The position numbers and the translations under genes were made by a program. Of a DNA stretch of 64,000 nucleotides, positions 17,320 through 25,164 are shown piece after piece. Where the stretch lies: assembly GCF_009695815.1 (NCBI RefSeq), contig NZ_VUNE01000002.1, positions 62,001 to 126,000 on the forward strand, in the 5' to 3' direction. This stretch comes from Peptostreptococcus porci (GTDB taxonomy: Bacteria > Bacillota > Clostridia > Peptostreptococcales > Peptostreptococcaceae). The notes beneath the pieces are model-generated. The model did not search any database, was not told the origin of the DNA, and saw nothing but the letters and a program-made list of their open reading frames with translations. The stretch's first letter is position 1, and each line of letters opens with the position of its first letter.

Positions 17320-18537
17320 TTAAAATCTTCCGTCTGATTTTAGAAGGTTGTATAATGTTTGCTCAAAATTAAATATTTTTTTCAGCTTTGTTATTTCTTC
17401 AAGTGATTTTTCTCTCTTCTCTTTACTTATATTTGTCTTGTATGCTCTAATCAAAATATTCTTTGGAGAATGAGAAATATCAACAAACTCCAAAACCTGA
17501 GTCTTATATCCCATATATTCTAATAGACTTGCCCTAATTGAATCCGTCATTAGAGATGCCACTCTCTCCTTAATAATTCCAAACTTAGTAAGAATCTCTA
17601 AATCATCAGTTCTTATGCTGGAGTTCACCTCATGCTGACAACAAGGTACAGAAAAAATCATCTTTGCATTCCAATTTATTGCATTGAATAAGGCATAATC
17701 TGTCGCAGTATCACACGCATGAAGAGTTATGACAATATCTATGCTGTTGTTATATTTATAGTTTGAAATATCACCAATCTCAAAAGCAAGATTTTTGTAC
17801 CCGTATTTTTTTGCGATCTCATTGCATGAATTGATAACATCCTCTTTCAAATCAAGACCAATAATCTCAACATCTAATGATTTCACAACAGTTAGATAAT
17901 AGTATAATACGAAAGTCAGATATGATTTTCCACATCCGAAATCCAATATCTTTAACACTTTTCTATCTTTAAGATAACCGCTCTGCTCCAATTTGCTTAT
18001 GCCATCATCAATTATTTCAATAAATCTATTGATTTGCTTAAACTTATCGTATTTTGAGTTTACAATCTTACCCTCTTTGGTAAAAATACCCAAATCAATA
18101 AATGCCGGAATGTACATCCCTTCTTCTAATATATATTTCTTTTTTCTATTATGCGAAGTAATTTGTTCATCATTCAAGCAACCTACAGTATTGGATGACT
18201 TTTTCTTTTTAGAAAAAAGAATTTTTTTCTTTTTTGTTATCCTCAAATTGAAATTGAAATAAGATGATTCAGCATCAATTTGGTTATAATAATTCAATTC
18301 TTCTAAAATATTTTCAACTAGCTCGTCAGATCTAACTATTGTATGAAATACTTGCTTTTCTGTATATCTTTCAACACTATACACAGTTTTACCATCTAAT
18401 TTTTTTTGAACTACCTTTGTAGTTTTGTATTTATATGTTTTATCAGAAAGCCTGCTAAAAGTGATTCTTATAGGTTCAGCTTGTGCTATTTCATCACAAT
18501 ACGCAAGCAGCTCTTGATTGTTCTCCATGTTATTCAT
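17320..18537 (-). CDS. SAM-dependent methyltransferase, Methyltransf_32 type
   Basis: The 405-aa product has an uncharacterised basic N-terminal part (1-190, with FSKKKKSS) and a methyltransferase domain around 195-330. Motif I is KILDFGCGKSYLTF, followed by VEIIGLDLKEDVI and ITLHACDTATDYAL. The segment FSVPCCQHEVN is characteristic of the PF13679-like family related to TRMT13/METTL25, whose members are thought to act on RNA. Substrate unknown. It is 8 bp downstream of the thiamine-binding-like gene, so likely in the same operon (19813 to 16258). Confidence 0.75.
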   Translation of the reverse strand: MNNMENNQELLAYCDEIAQAEPIRITFSRLSDKTYKYKTTKVVQKKLDGKTVYSVERYTEKQVFHTIVRSDELVENILEELNYYNQIDAESSYFNFNLRITKKKKILFSKKKKSSNTVGCLNDEQITSHNRKKKYILEEGMYIPAFIDLGIFTKEGKIVNSKYDKFKQINRFIEIIDDGISKLEQSGYLKDRKVLKILDFGCGKSYLTFVLYYYLTVVKSLDVEIIGLDLKEDVINSCNEIAKKYGYKNLAFEIGDISNYKYNNSIDIVITLHACDTATDYALFNAINWNAKMIFSVPCCQHEVNSSIRTDDLEILTKFGIIKERVASLMTDSIRASLLEYMGYKTQVLEFVDISHSPKNILIRAYKTNISKEKREKSLEEITKLKKIFNFEQTLYNLLKSDGRF

Positions 18538-18545
18538 TTTTTTAC

Positions 18546-18848
18546 CTACTTCAATTTTGAGTTCACAGAATTCAATTTCTGCTCCATCGTTGAGATTTTA
18601 TCTCTTCTATCGTCGACCTTTATGATTGAATATACTCTATCAACACCCTTGTCGAATACATCTTCTTGTATTTTCCTTATCAGCGAGAATATTTCATCAA
18701 TATTACCTTCCATTACAGTTCCCATTGGATTTAGCATAAATTTCACACTACTTTGAGATGATAAAATCTCATGAGCACCTGCAACATATTTACTTGCACT
18801 TGTTGTTCCTGTCCCTAAAGGACATACTGTCAATTCCACTATAGCCAT
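18546..18848 (-). CDS. MTH1187/YkoF-type thiamine-binding small protein
   Basis: The 100-aa protein matches the short PF01910 family: it opens MAIVELTVCPLGTGTTSASK and has NPMGTVMEGNIDEIFSLIRK in the middle, matching the family's beta-alpha-beta repeat. Structures of relatives bind thiamine or a similar pyrimidine; the physiological role is unclear. The ribosome binding site AGGTG overlaps the stop codon of the upstream glycosyltransferase gene, 8 bp away, so translation is probably coupled. Confidence 0.8.
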   Translation of the reverse strand: MAIVELTVCPLGTGTTSASKYVAGAHEILSSQSSVKFMLNPMGTVMEGNIDEIFSLIRKIQEDVFDKGVDRVYSIIKVDDRRDKISTMEQKLNSVNSKLK

Positions 18849-18856
18849 AAATACAC

Positions 18857-19813
18857 CTAACCTTTCGTTACAACATCTGAAACACTTTCAGACTCTTCCT
18901 TTGTCAAATAAATTGGTCTATTCTTTACTTCGAGATACATTTTTGACAAATATTGCCCTAAAACTCCGATAGAAAGAAGTTGAATCCCACCCAATAAAAA
19001 TATTGAGCAAATTACTGTTGGGAAGCCTTTAACGACTTCACCAAAGAAAATGTATTTGAATACAAATACCAGCATTACAATAGCAGAAAGAAAAAACATT
19101 ATAAACCCTAGAAAGCTTGATAATATCAAAGGCGTTGTCGAAAAAGCGACTATACCTTCAATAGAGTATTTAAACAGCTTTATATAATTCCATTTGCTAT
19201 CGCCGCATACTCTGTCTACATTGTTGTATTCAATATCTGTACAGTTGTAGCCCACCCAACTGAAAATTCCCTTTGTAAACCTATTGTATTCACTAAGCTC
19301 CAAAACAGAATTTACAAACTTTCTGTTCATCATTCTGTAATCGGTAGCATTCTTTTTTATTGTAGTTTCTGATAAGCTATTGATAACTTTATAAAATTGA
19401 GTTGAGAGAAAGCCTCTAATTTTCGATTCGCCCTCTCTATCTTTTCTTATCGTACCAACACTATCATAATTTTGATTGATTATCAAATCTGCCATCTGGT
19501 GAATTAATTCAGGTGGATGCTGTAGATCCGCATCCATCAAAACGACAAGCTCGCCCTTCGACTTTTTTAATCCTGCAAAAATTGCAGCTTCCTTGCCGAA
19601 ATTTCTGGCAAAGGAAATATACTCTATTCTATCATCCAATTTTTTTAAGCCCTTTATTTCATTCAGAGTATTGTCTTTTGAACCATCGTCAACAAGTATT
19701 ATCTCATACCTGCTGAAGTTTGAATCTTTTTCAATCTCAGAACTCAAGACGCTATATAACTTGTCCAAAACTCCCTCTTCGTTATAACAAGGAACAATCA
19801 CTGATAAAAACAT
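18857..19813 (-). CDS. Polyprenyl-phosphate glycosyltransferase (DPM1/GtrB-like)
   Basis: The 318-aa membrane enzyme transfers a sugar to undecaprenyl phosphate. The GT2 domain opens FLSVIVPCYNEEGVLDKLYS, with ILVDDGSKDNT, ELVVLMDADLQHPPELI and a DYRMMNRK segment typical of this subfamily. Two C-terminal membrane helices follow (about 230-255 and 268-292). It stands 155 bp downstream of a gtrA-like gene; GtrA and GtrB normally flip and make the lipid-linked sugar for surface modification. The start is backed by GGGGGAGG. Confidence 0.88.
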   Translation of the reverse strand: MFLSVIVPCYNEEGVLDKLYSVLSSEIEKDSNFSRYEIILVDDGSKDNTLNEIKGLKKLDDRIEYISFARNFGKEAAIFAGLKKSKGELVVLMDADLQHPPELIHQMADLIINQNYDSVGTIRKDREGESKIRGFLSTQFYKVINSLSETTIKKNATDYRMMNRKFVNSVLELSEYNRFTKGIFSWVGYNCTDIEYNNVDRVCGDSKWNYIKLFKYSIEGIVAFSTTPLILSSFLGFIMFFLSAIVMLVFVFKYIFFGEVVKGFPTVICSIFLLGGIQLLSIGVLGQYLSKMYLEVKNRPIYLTKEESESVSDVVTKG

Positions 19814-19872
19814 AAACTACCTCCCCCTGAAAGTCATATCAATATTAATTCGTAAAAGTTAATTCATCCATA

Positions 19873-19975
19873 TTAATTCACAGATTTAATTCTTATATTT
19901 AATTCACAGATCTAATTCTTATATTAGATTCATATATTTAATCAGTATATTTAATTAGTATAAATAATCTAATCA
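19873..19975. repeat. Imperfect 25-bp tandem repeats
   Basis: Between gtrA and the GT2 gene, TTAATTCACAGATTTAATTCTTATA at 19873-19897 is followed by a near-identical copy at 19898-19923 and then two more diverged copies (TTAGATTCATATATTTAATC, TTTAATTAGTATAAATAATC). The array is noncoding and very AT-rich. Confidence 0.55.
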
Positions 19976-20391
19976 TTTTTCTTTTCTTTGAAAATAATCA
20001 GCTTGCTAAAAACATAATTTAGCACTACAACGACGACTGCAACTAATACCTTCGAAATATCACTTCCCATTCTAATTAACTCAACCATAAGGAATAAAAG
20101 TACCGTTTCAATCGCTCCAGAAAGTAATCTTGCCACAATAAACAAAACTACTTCTCTCAGTATCGGATAAAAACCGAAGTTGACCTTTTCAAAAACAAAT
20201 GCTCTATTTGTAACATATGCAAAAAGAACTGATATAAACCACGCTATAACATTTGCATAAAGATAGTAAATGTCTATAACCTCTTTTGCGAAAAAATATA
20301 CCATAAAATTCACTATGGTTGTGAGCACACCAAAAACTAAGTAGTTTATTATCTCCCTATTTTTCGACAGTATATCTAATATTTTTTGCAT
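19969..20391 (-). CDS. GtrA-family membrane protein
   Basis: The 140-aa protein has four predicted membrane helices with the GtrA signature: INYLVFGVLTTIVNFMVYF, YLYANVIAWFISVLFAYVTNRAFVF, a third hydrophobic stretch near 85-105 and VLVAVVVVVLNYVFSKLIIF. GtrA proteins are thought to move or assist undecaprenyl-linked sugars across the membrane for O-antigen or teichoic acid glycosylation. Partner: the GtrB-like transferase downstream. The ATG is preceded by GAGGAG. Confidence 0.87.
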   Translation of the reverse strand: MQKILDILSKNREIINYLVFGVLTTIVNFMVYFFAKEVIDIYYLYANVIAWFISVLFAYVTNRAFVFEKVNFGFYPILREVVLFIVARLLSGAIETVLLFLMVELIRMGSDISKVLVAVVVVVLNYVFSKLIIFKEKKND

Positions 20392-20512
20392 AATTGTCTC
20401 CTCAAAACCTTACCACGATATTTTTATTAGTAAATCTACTAAATAATTATACCATTTCGAAAAAAATAATTAAACCATTTTGAGCAATATTAATTGATTA
20501 GATGGATAATAT

Positions 20513-20541
20513 TTGATTTTATTCAAATATGATGGTATAAT
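20513..20541 (+). promoter_or_regulatory. Promoter of ssrA
   Basis: A -35 element TTGATT (20513-20518), a 17-bp spacer and TATAAT (20536-20541) lie 36 bp before the mature tmRNA 5' end. The -10 is extended (TGGTATAAT), consistent with a strong constitutive promoter. Confidence 0.75.
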
Positions 20542-20577
20542 GTAGCTACAGAATCTCTCGTTTGTATTATTACTTAT

Positions 20578-20928
20578 GGGGGTGTACTGGTTTCGACGTG
20601 GGTTTGGAACTTGAGACAGCATGTCGTGTTACTCTGGGTCACGTAACAACTGGGGAAATTTAAAACAAACGCAAACGAAGAAAATTTATTAGCTGCTTAA
20701 TAGCAGTTCGTCCTTCTTAATCCTCCTGCCGATTAAGAACTGACGTCATTTATGCAGGGAACTCCTTCAAGGGTGTCTTGACTTGAAGCAGAATAATCAA
20801 GGCTAGATGAACTCAAAACCTGTCACTCGGTGTTGAGGAATTCGAAACTTTAAAAGAGATGACTAAGCATGTAGACGTAGCAGGGAATAGGCTTGCGGAC
20901 AGGGGTTCGATTCCCCTCATCTCCACCA
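20578..20928 (+). ncRNA. ssrA: tmRNA
   Basis: The 351-nt RNA rescues stalled ribosomes with SmpB. The 5' arm GGGGGTG pairs with the 3' CATCTCC before ACCA (CCA is encoded). The T-arm sequence GGGGTTCGATTCCCC and the D-loop region TACTGGTTTCGACGTGG are diagnostic. The tag reading frame ends ANEENLLAA followed by TAA TAG (about 20669-20702), with the hydrophobic LLAA end that targets proteases. The 3' end is a common integration target. Two tyrosine recombinase tails lie immediately downstream. Confidence 0.97.
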
Positions 20929-21210
20929 AATGAACATAAAAATATGGTGAATATATTGGAAATGCTGGATTTTACGATGTGGTATTTCTTTTTTTTATTG
21001 CTCTATGCAATAACTGTGCAATAACTAGGAAAGATTCAGAAAATTTACATAAAAAATACCCTCTTCAGATGATTATTAAGAGGGTTGAATATTGTAGCAA
21101 TTCCAAAACTGGAAACGCTCTAAAATTGATTATTTATTTTTTATATAGAACCTGTGTTAATATAAATTTGCTACCGTACCTATATAAAGGATGGATTTAC
21201 CACAAAAAAG

Positions 21211-21540
21211 TTAAAAACTAAATATAGAGTTTAATGTATCAACGGCTTTATATTTTTCTTCTTCCATAACCTGAGTATATATGTTAAGTGTTGTTTGTAT
21301 ATCGGCGTGACCTAATAAGGTTTGTACTGTTTTCGGTGGTACACCATTCTCAAATAAACGTGTGGCGTATGTTTTTCTTAGTCCATGAAATTTAATAGGG
21401 TTTATATCTAGTTTCTTTAAAATCGCTTGTAACGTCCTGTTAGGGCGTTTATTGTCTATTGTCCTACCTACTTCATCAGTAAACACGTAATCGCTTATAT
21501 GATAGCTTTCACCGTATTTTAATCTATTCTATAGTTGTGT
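21211..21540 (-). pseudogene. Tyrosine recombinase (integrase) C-terminal remnant next to ssrA
   Basis: The open part (91 codons, 21211-21486) holds the catalytic half-site residues: FHGLRKTYATRLFENG with His and Arg, then TLLGHADIQTTLNIY with the second His and the nucleophilic Tyr. The N-terminal three quarters, including the first catalytic Arg, is missing. The reading can be traced upstream on the minus strand as NRLKYGESYHISDYV to a stop near 21527. It lies 283 bp from the 3' end of ssrA, the standard position of an integrase whose element targets tmRNA. It is non-functional as it stands. Confidence 0.85.
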
Positions 21541-21638
21541 CTTACGTTATTCTATTAGTTTAGGTATTAGAGAAGATACTTAGCTTTATTCTTGCTGTTA
21601 AAGATCTAAACAATAAAAAAGACATTAATTTATGCTCG

Positions 21639-22349
21639 CTATTTACTGTTACCTCTACTAATGCTAAACGCCATATGAATTAAAAATATTACAGAAATAG
21701 TTATACCTAAAGATATGAGAGCTAAAACATCCCAGGCATTTTGAGGAATATTGTTTCCTATAATAGAATTTGATACATTGCTTACAGTAGTAATACTCGA
21801 AATAATAATAGATATTACTGCAGTAAATAAAGACAATATAGTCAAGTTGCTAATATTCTGTTTTTCTATTCTTTTTTCGAGATGATTTGTTGTTTCTTTC
21901 AATTTTTCATCAACTTTATTTTCTATACTATTCATTTTATTTACGGTATCATCAATTTTAATATTTGTATAAATATTGCGTTCTCTACTTAAAAGTTTGT
22001 CAAGTCCATTTATTTCATTATTAACACAAAATGCTAAAAAACACTGATTTTTATAGTTAAAAATAAAATTTTCATCCATATTAATTTTAGTGTCGTTTAT
22101 GCCATTTTTACGAAACATTTCAAATAATTTATCGATATTTCCTAATATTATTTCATACTGATCATTTTTTTTAGTTCTTTGCCGGTCAAAACATTCAATT
22201 GTTTCGAGATGATAGATTAAAAAATTGGATATGCTTATTTTATTATCATCTGTAAAAATATCCTTGTATTTTTCAATATAACTAACATCTAACCTTTCTT
22301 TAACTAAATCAAGAGATAAATTTATTTTATTATCAAAATAGTTTTGCAT
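21639..22349 (-). CDS. Hypothetical membrane protein with coiled coil (island cargo)
   Basis: The 236-aa product has a charged soluble N-terminal half (1-135). A predicted coiled coil follows (about 140-172, with IENKVDEKLKETTNHLEKRI), then two membrane helices (about 176-198 and 212-232). A short charged tail ends the protein. I do not recognise the family. The design (sensor-like soluble part, coiled coil, paired helices) is seen in membrane effectors of defence systems, but this is only an analogy. The ribosome binding site TAGGAGG overlaps the stop codon (TAG) of the second integrase remnant, so the gene once formed a unit with that integrase. It lies between the two integrase tails. Confidence 0.6.
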   Translation of the reverse strand: MQNYFDNKINLSLDLVKERLDVSYIEKYKDIFTDDNKISISNFLIYHLETIECFDRQRTKKNDQYEIILGNIDKLFEMFRKNGINDTKINMDENFIFNYKNQCFLAFCVNNEINGLDKLLSRERNIYTNIKIDDTVNKMNSIENKVDEKLKETTNHLEKRIEKQNISNLTILSLFTAVISIIISSITTVSNVSNSIIGNNIPQNAWDVLALISLGITISVIFLIHMAFSISRGNSK

Positions 22350-22360
22350 TTTTAAACCTC

Positions 22361-22445
22361 CTAAAAGTTAAATATATTTTTTAGTGTGTCAACTTCTTTA
22401 AATTTTACTTCTTCTACTTCTTCCATATCTTAAGTATATATACAT
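22361..22445 (-). pseudogene. Second integrase tail remnant
   Basis: On the minus strand the sequence reads YIYT-stop-DMEEVEEVKFKEVD and ends TLKNIFNF with TAG at 22361-22363. It aligns with IYTQVMEEEKYKAVDTLNSIFSF at the end of the remnant at 21211. Nucleotide similarity to that tail is visible over about 75 bp. Nothing of the catalytic region survives. It implies a second element of the same integrase family was inserted in tandem. Confidence 0.7.
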
Positions 22446-22578
22446 ATATTCATAGGCTTATATGTTTTCTTATAATCCATTAACCACAGATAATAGTCCT
22501 ACACCGCTACTAATTTAATACATCAATATTTGAAGAAGTTTATAGCATTTCGCGTTTTGGCATAGTCGTCACAACCTT

Positions 22579-23490
22579 TTATTTTGAAAGGATTTCAAAC
22601 CAATTATTTGGAAATCCTAGGTTTTTAATATCAATATCTTGAGAATATTTAGATATTAAAATAGTCAAGTCTGTTTTGAATGCGCTCCAAATACTGAAAG
22701 AGTATACCAATTCTTTTATGGCTAATATATAAGAAAATAATGAAATATCATCAATAACATCTTTATTGTATTTATTGGCCACTTTTATTTTTGATAGATT
22801 TACACCATATAATCGTCCATGATGTGCACATTCGTTTCTAAGTTTGTTTAGTGAGCCAAGCCAAGAAGTAACCAAAGATTGATTCACGGGACACAATATT
22901 TTAATGTGTTTTTTTTGTTCTGAAGTCATTAATTTATATAATCTCGAAATAGTTCCAAATGTTAAAACCTCAACCAAAACCCAAACCGGTATATCACTAT
23001 TATATTTCAGTTTATGATGTTTTATAAATATTTTACTTTTATTGTCATGAAGCGCTTTTTCTATTTCATCGAGGATGATACTATGTTTTCTAAAAATATC
23101 TTTTATATATTCATCATCATTTACATCTTTGTTGCATAACATAGTACTATCTATAAAATTTCTATATTCTTTATACCCTAATGGTCCACATAAGTGAGCG
23201 ATAGTATAAGCAATATAAGTCCTAAATGACAGTTCTATAACTTCTAATATTGAACTTATCAGGTGTCTTAATTCCTGGTCGAAAAGGTATATTTTTTTTA
23301 TAGTATCGAATTTTGTACCTATTTCATAGTTACCGTTATTAGTTTTATAATTAATTAGGTAGGCGGTAAATCTGTAATAATTAACATTGCTAAGGAACGT
23401 TTTTGCCTGTTCAATATCATTTATCTCTAGGTTTCTATCTTTTAAAATTTCTATCTGTTCATTAAATGTTTTTGCATTTTTTATATTCAT
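22579..23490 (-). CDS. abiF: AbiF/AbiD-like (Abi_2) HEPN protein, probable RNA-guarded toxin
   Basis: The 303-aa product matches the Abi_2 family of abortive-infection proteins: an N-terminal NAKTFNEQIEILKDRNLEI, then FLSNVNYYRFTAYLI, and IPVWVLVEVLTFGTISRLYK in the middle. The HEPN ribonuclease motif R-x4-H is present at Arg218-His223 in KLRNECAHHGRL. I set the start at 23490, where AGGAG lies 8 nt upstream; the longer open frame to 23610 would read through the RNA repeats and terminator. Upstream are a promoter, two structured repeats and an intrinsic terminator, the layout of type III-like systems where an RNA restrains the toxin. Predicted role: growth arrest or phage exclusion by RNA cleavage (inference). 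Confidence 0.88.
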   Translation of the reverse strand: MNIKNAKTFNEQIEILKDRNLEINDIEQAKTFLSNVNYYRFTAYLINYKTNNGNYEIGTKFDTIKKIYLFDQELRHLISSILEVIELSFRTYIAYTIAHLCGPLGYKEYRNFIDSTMLCNKDVNDDEYIKDIFRKHSIILDEIEKALHDNKSKIFIKHHKLKYNSDIPVWVLVEVLTFGTISRLYKLMTSEQKKHIKILCPVNQSLVTSWLGSLNKLRNECAHHGRLYGVNLSKIKVANKYNKDVIDDISLFSYILAIKELVYSFSIWSAFKTDLTILISKYSQDIDIKNLGFPNNWFEILSK

Positions 23491-23513
23491 AAAAAAATCT
23501 CCTATAAGAAAAC

Positions 23514-23542
23514 AAACCCACCTGATAAAATCAAGTGGGTTT
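23514..23542 (-). terminator. Intrinsic terminator between the RNA repeats and abiF
   Basis: On the minus strand a 12-bp stem AAACCCACTTGA / TCAGGTGGGTTT (one G-U pair) with loop TTTTA is followed by GTTTTCTT. It sits after the repeat RNA and 24 bp before the abiF ATG. Such a leaky terminator lets the RNA be made in excess over the toxin mRNA. Confidence 0.85.
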
Positions 23543-23650
23543 CTCGTTCTGTACGACCCTAATGAGCTTTCAATGAAGAGGCCAAGTCGTAACTCGCAAA
23601 TCAGATACACCCTAATGAGCTTTCAATGAAGAGGCCAGATGTATTTTATA
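23543..23650 (-). ncRNA. AbiF-associated structured RNA with two tandem repeat units
   Basis: A 29-nt core is repeated exactly at 23556-23584 and 23609-23637 (period 53). In RNA sense each core opens TGGCCTCTTCATTG and ends CATTAGGGT. Each is enclosed by a stem that differs in sequence but not in pairing: AUACA/UGUAU around the first transcribed unit and ACGAC/GUCGU around the second. Such compensatory change between copies is strong evidence for selected structure. CCU/AGG pairing and a small UUC/GAA hairpin are possible within the core. It lies just upstream of abiF, as does the AbiF RNA motif I recall from RNA-structure surveys. Likely function: RNA antitoxin or guide for AbiF. Confidence 0.82.
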
Positions 23651-23655
23651 TCTTG

Positions 23656-23684
23656 ATTATATATCATTTTTTTATAACTGTATA
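23656..23684 (-). promoter_or_regulatory. Promoter of the AbiF RNA
   Basis: Reading the minus strand: TATACA (23679-23684), a 17-bp spacer, then TATAAT (23656-23661). Initiation would fall near 23650, just before the first repeat stem, so the transcript would begin with the structured RNA. Confidence 0.65.
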
Positions 23685-23689
23685 TAGTT

Positions 23690-24233
23690 TTTAATAAATT
23701 TATTTACTTTTTCATTAATTATTATGTTGTATTATGATATACTGTATCAATTATTTGGTTTTAATAACGGTTAATACGCACGATAATACCCAAGTTACCC
23801 CAAAAATACCTTTTATTTTTTAGTGTGTAAAATTGTAAAATATAAATAATATCTTTTATCGCATCACAAATATTATAATAATTTTATTTAATTTGAGTTT
23901 TCTAGAAGACTACTCAAAAATCGTGAAAATAAATGAATTAGAAAAAACGATTACAAAATTAAATTAAAATCTTGAAAAATAAAACCAAAGCACCTATATG
24001 CAATGTCATTAAGTTAATATTGTAAACAAGTATACTCAAATGAAAATTAGGTAAAAGAGTATGTGAAATAATTTTTTCTATAAAATAAATCCTCCTATGA
24101 TAATTTTATTATACCTTAGGAGGACTTATTTTTATTTACAGAGTTTTTTACATGCTCTCCTTTTTTCACAGTCTCTCCATTCAGATATTTTTAATTCTCT
24201 TTTTAAGCTGTCATTATCTCCTTGCTGATTCTT
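23690..24233. other. AT-rich island remainder without an intact gene
   Basis: I see no intact gene here. ATTTTTTAGTGTGT at about 23816-23829 matches 14 bases of the second integrase tail (22374-22387) and may be a trace of a third, but is too short to trust. A short open stretch near 23926-23966 (NELEKTITKLN) is a possible gene crumb. An inverted repeat with arms around TCCTCCTA and TAGGAGGA (24083-24132) may terminate the MerR-type gene. Confidence 0.35.
24083..24132 (-). terminator. Inverted repeat, probable terminator of the MerR-type gene
   Basis: Arms AAATAAATCCTCCTA and TAGGAGGACTTATTT pair with one mismatch around a 19-nt AT-rich loop, with A/T runs on both sides. It lies about 100 bp after the stop codon of the regulator. 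The TAGGAGGA arm resembles a ribosome binding site but no ORF follows it. Confidence 0.5.
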
Positions 24234-24965
24234 CTATTTTTTTACATAATGTTGAATCGCATCACAAACATATTGCGCAGTTCCTTTACCAAACTTATCT
24301 AAATTATCCCTAAATTCTTCATTTTGTACATATCCAAAACCAATGCTAGAAAACACGTCAATCGTACAATCAAAAGCATATTCACAAAGATGCTTATGTA
24401 ATCTTTGTGCTAGCTCTATATTTTCTTTATTCAAGGCATTTAATCCATTCGACATATTTTTTGAAAAAGCAAAGAATATTTCATTGAATCCATCGGCTAT
24501 TTCTTGTTCTTTTCCCCTTTGCCTTTCAATAGCCTGCTCAATCACATCTTCTCCATGCAGATCCACTGCTGCTTGTTTGTATTTTTGATTATCATGATAT
24601 GTAAATCCATTAAATTTTTCCTTTGTTGACATATTCATTCTCCTTTCTCTTGATTCAATCGTCTTTTCCAATGTTTCTATCAATGTTAGGATACGTTCTT
24701 TCTCTTTTTGCATCAAAATCAATTGTTTTTTCAAATGAAAAGTTATTTCTTTCCCATCATGATTTATCAATTCTTTTATCTGCTTCAGAGAAAACCCCAA
24801 ATACTTATAAAATAAAATCGTCTGCAAAATAGACATATCTTCTTCAGAATAATATCTGTATCCATTTTCATGCTTCTGTGGAGATAGTAAACCAATCTCA
24901 TCATAATGATGTAAAGTGCGCACCGATACACCACTAATCTCACTAGCTTTTTTTATCAAGTACAT
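24234..24965 (-). CDS. MerR-family regulator with TipAS-type ligand domain
   Basis: The 243-aa product has an N-terminal MerR winged helix (SEISGVSVRTLHHYDEIGLL, YRYYSEEDMSILQTILFYK). A dimerisation coiled coil occupies about 75-110. The C-terminal TipAS-like domain (about 118-243, with NGFTYHDNQKYKQAAVDLHG) in relatives such as TipA, Mta and SkgA binds hydrophobic antibiotics or drugs. Such proteins twist promoters with long spacers to activate them. Its own promoter has such a 19-bp spacer, suggesting autoregulation. No efflux pump gene is adjacent. Confidence 0.88.
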   Translation of the reverse strand: MYLIKKASEISGVSVRTLHHYDEIGLLSPQKHENGYRYYSEEDMSILQTILFYKYLGFSLKQIKELINHDGKEITFHLKKQLILMQKEKERILTLIETLEKTIESRERRMNMSTKEKFNGFTYHDNQKYKQAAVDLHGEDVIEQAIERQRGKEQEIADGFNEIFFAFSKNMSNGLNALNKENIELAQRLHKHLCEYAFDCTIDVFSSIGFGYVQNEEFRDNLDKFGKGTAQYVCDAIQHYVKK

Positions 24966-24988
24966 TTAATCACCTCCTAACGATAATA

Positions 24989-25019
24989 AGTATAAGCTAT
25001 CACGTTATGTTATAGTCAA
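24989..25019 (-). promoter_or_regulatory. MerR-type promoter with 19-bp spacer
   Basis: On the minus strand TTGACT (25014-25019) and TATACT (24989-24994) are 19 bp apart, the over-long spacing activated by MerR proteins, with a partly symmetric spacer (ATAACATAACGTGATAGCT). It drives the TipAS-type regulator gene. Confidence 0.7.
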
Positions 25020-25164
25020 CATATTTTTGAAAAATTTTCAACAGAAAATATGTCTCTATCTCTCATAAATAAATTGATATTAATTACAATCAGTCAAAAA
25101 AAGCTACAACACTCTATTTCAATCTAGAATGTCGCAGCCAATCTCACTTATCATATATATGATA

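Noticed and set aside
20979-21221. Plus-strand 80-codon open frame downstream of ssrA
   Set aside because: No ribosome binding site, no recognisable domain, and it lies in decayed island DNA.
23491-23610. N-terminal extension of AbiF by 40 codons
   Set aside because: It would translate the structured RNA repeats and terminator; the ATG at 23490 has a proper AGGAG site and matches the family start.
23556-23637. CRISPR array
   Set aside because: Only two repeats, with closing-stem covariation in the flanks and a terminator before abiF; no cas genes and no spacer logic.
23816-23829. Possible third integrase tail
   Set aside because: Only 14 identical bases to the second tail, and the surrounding translation does not continue the match.
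20929-25160. attR-like duplicate of the ssrA 3' end
   Set aside because: I looked for repeats of GGTTCGATTCCCC or CATCTCCACCA and saw none; the far boundary cannot be placed.
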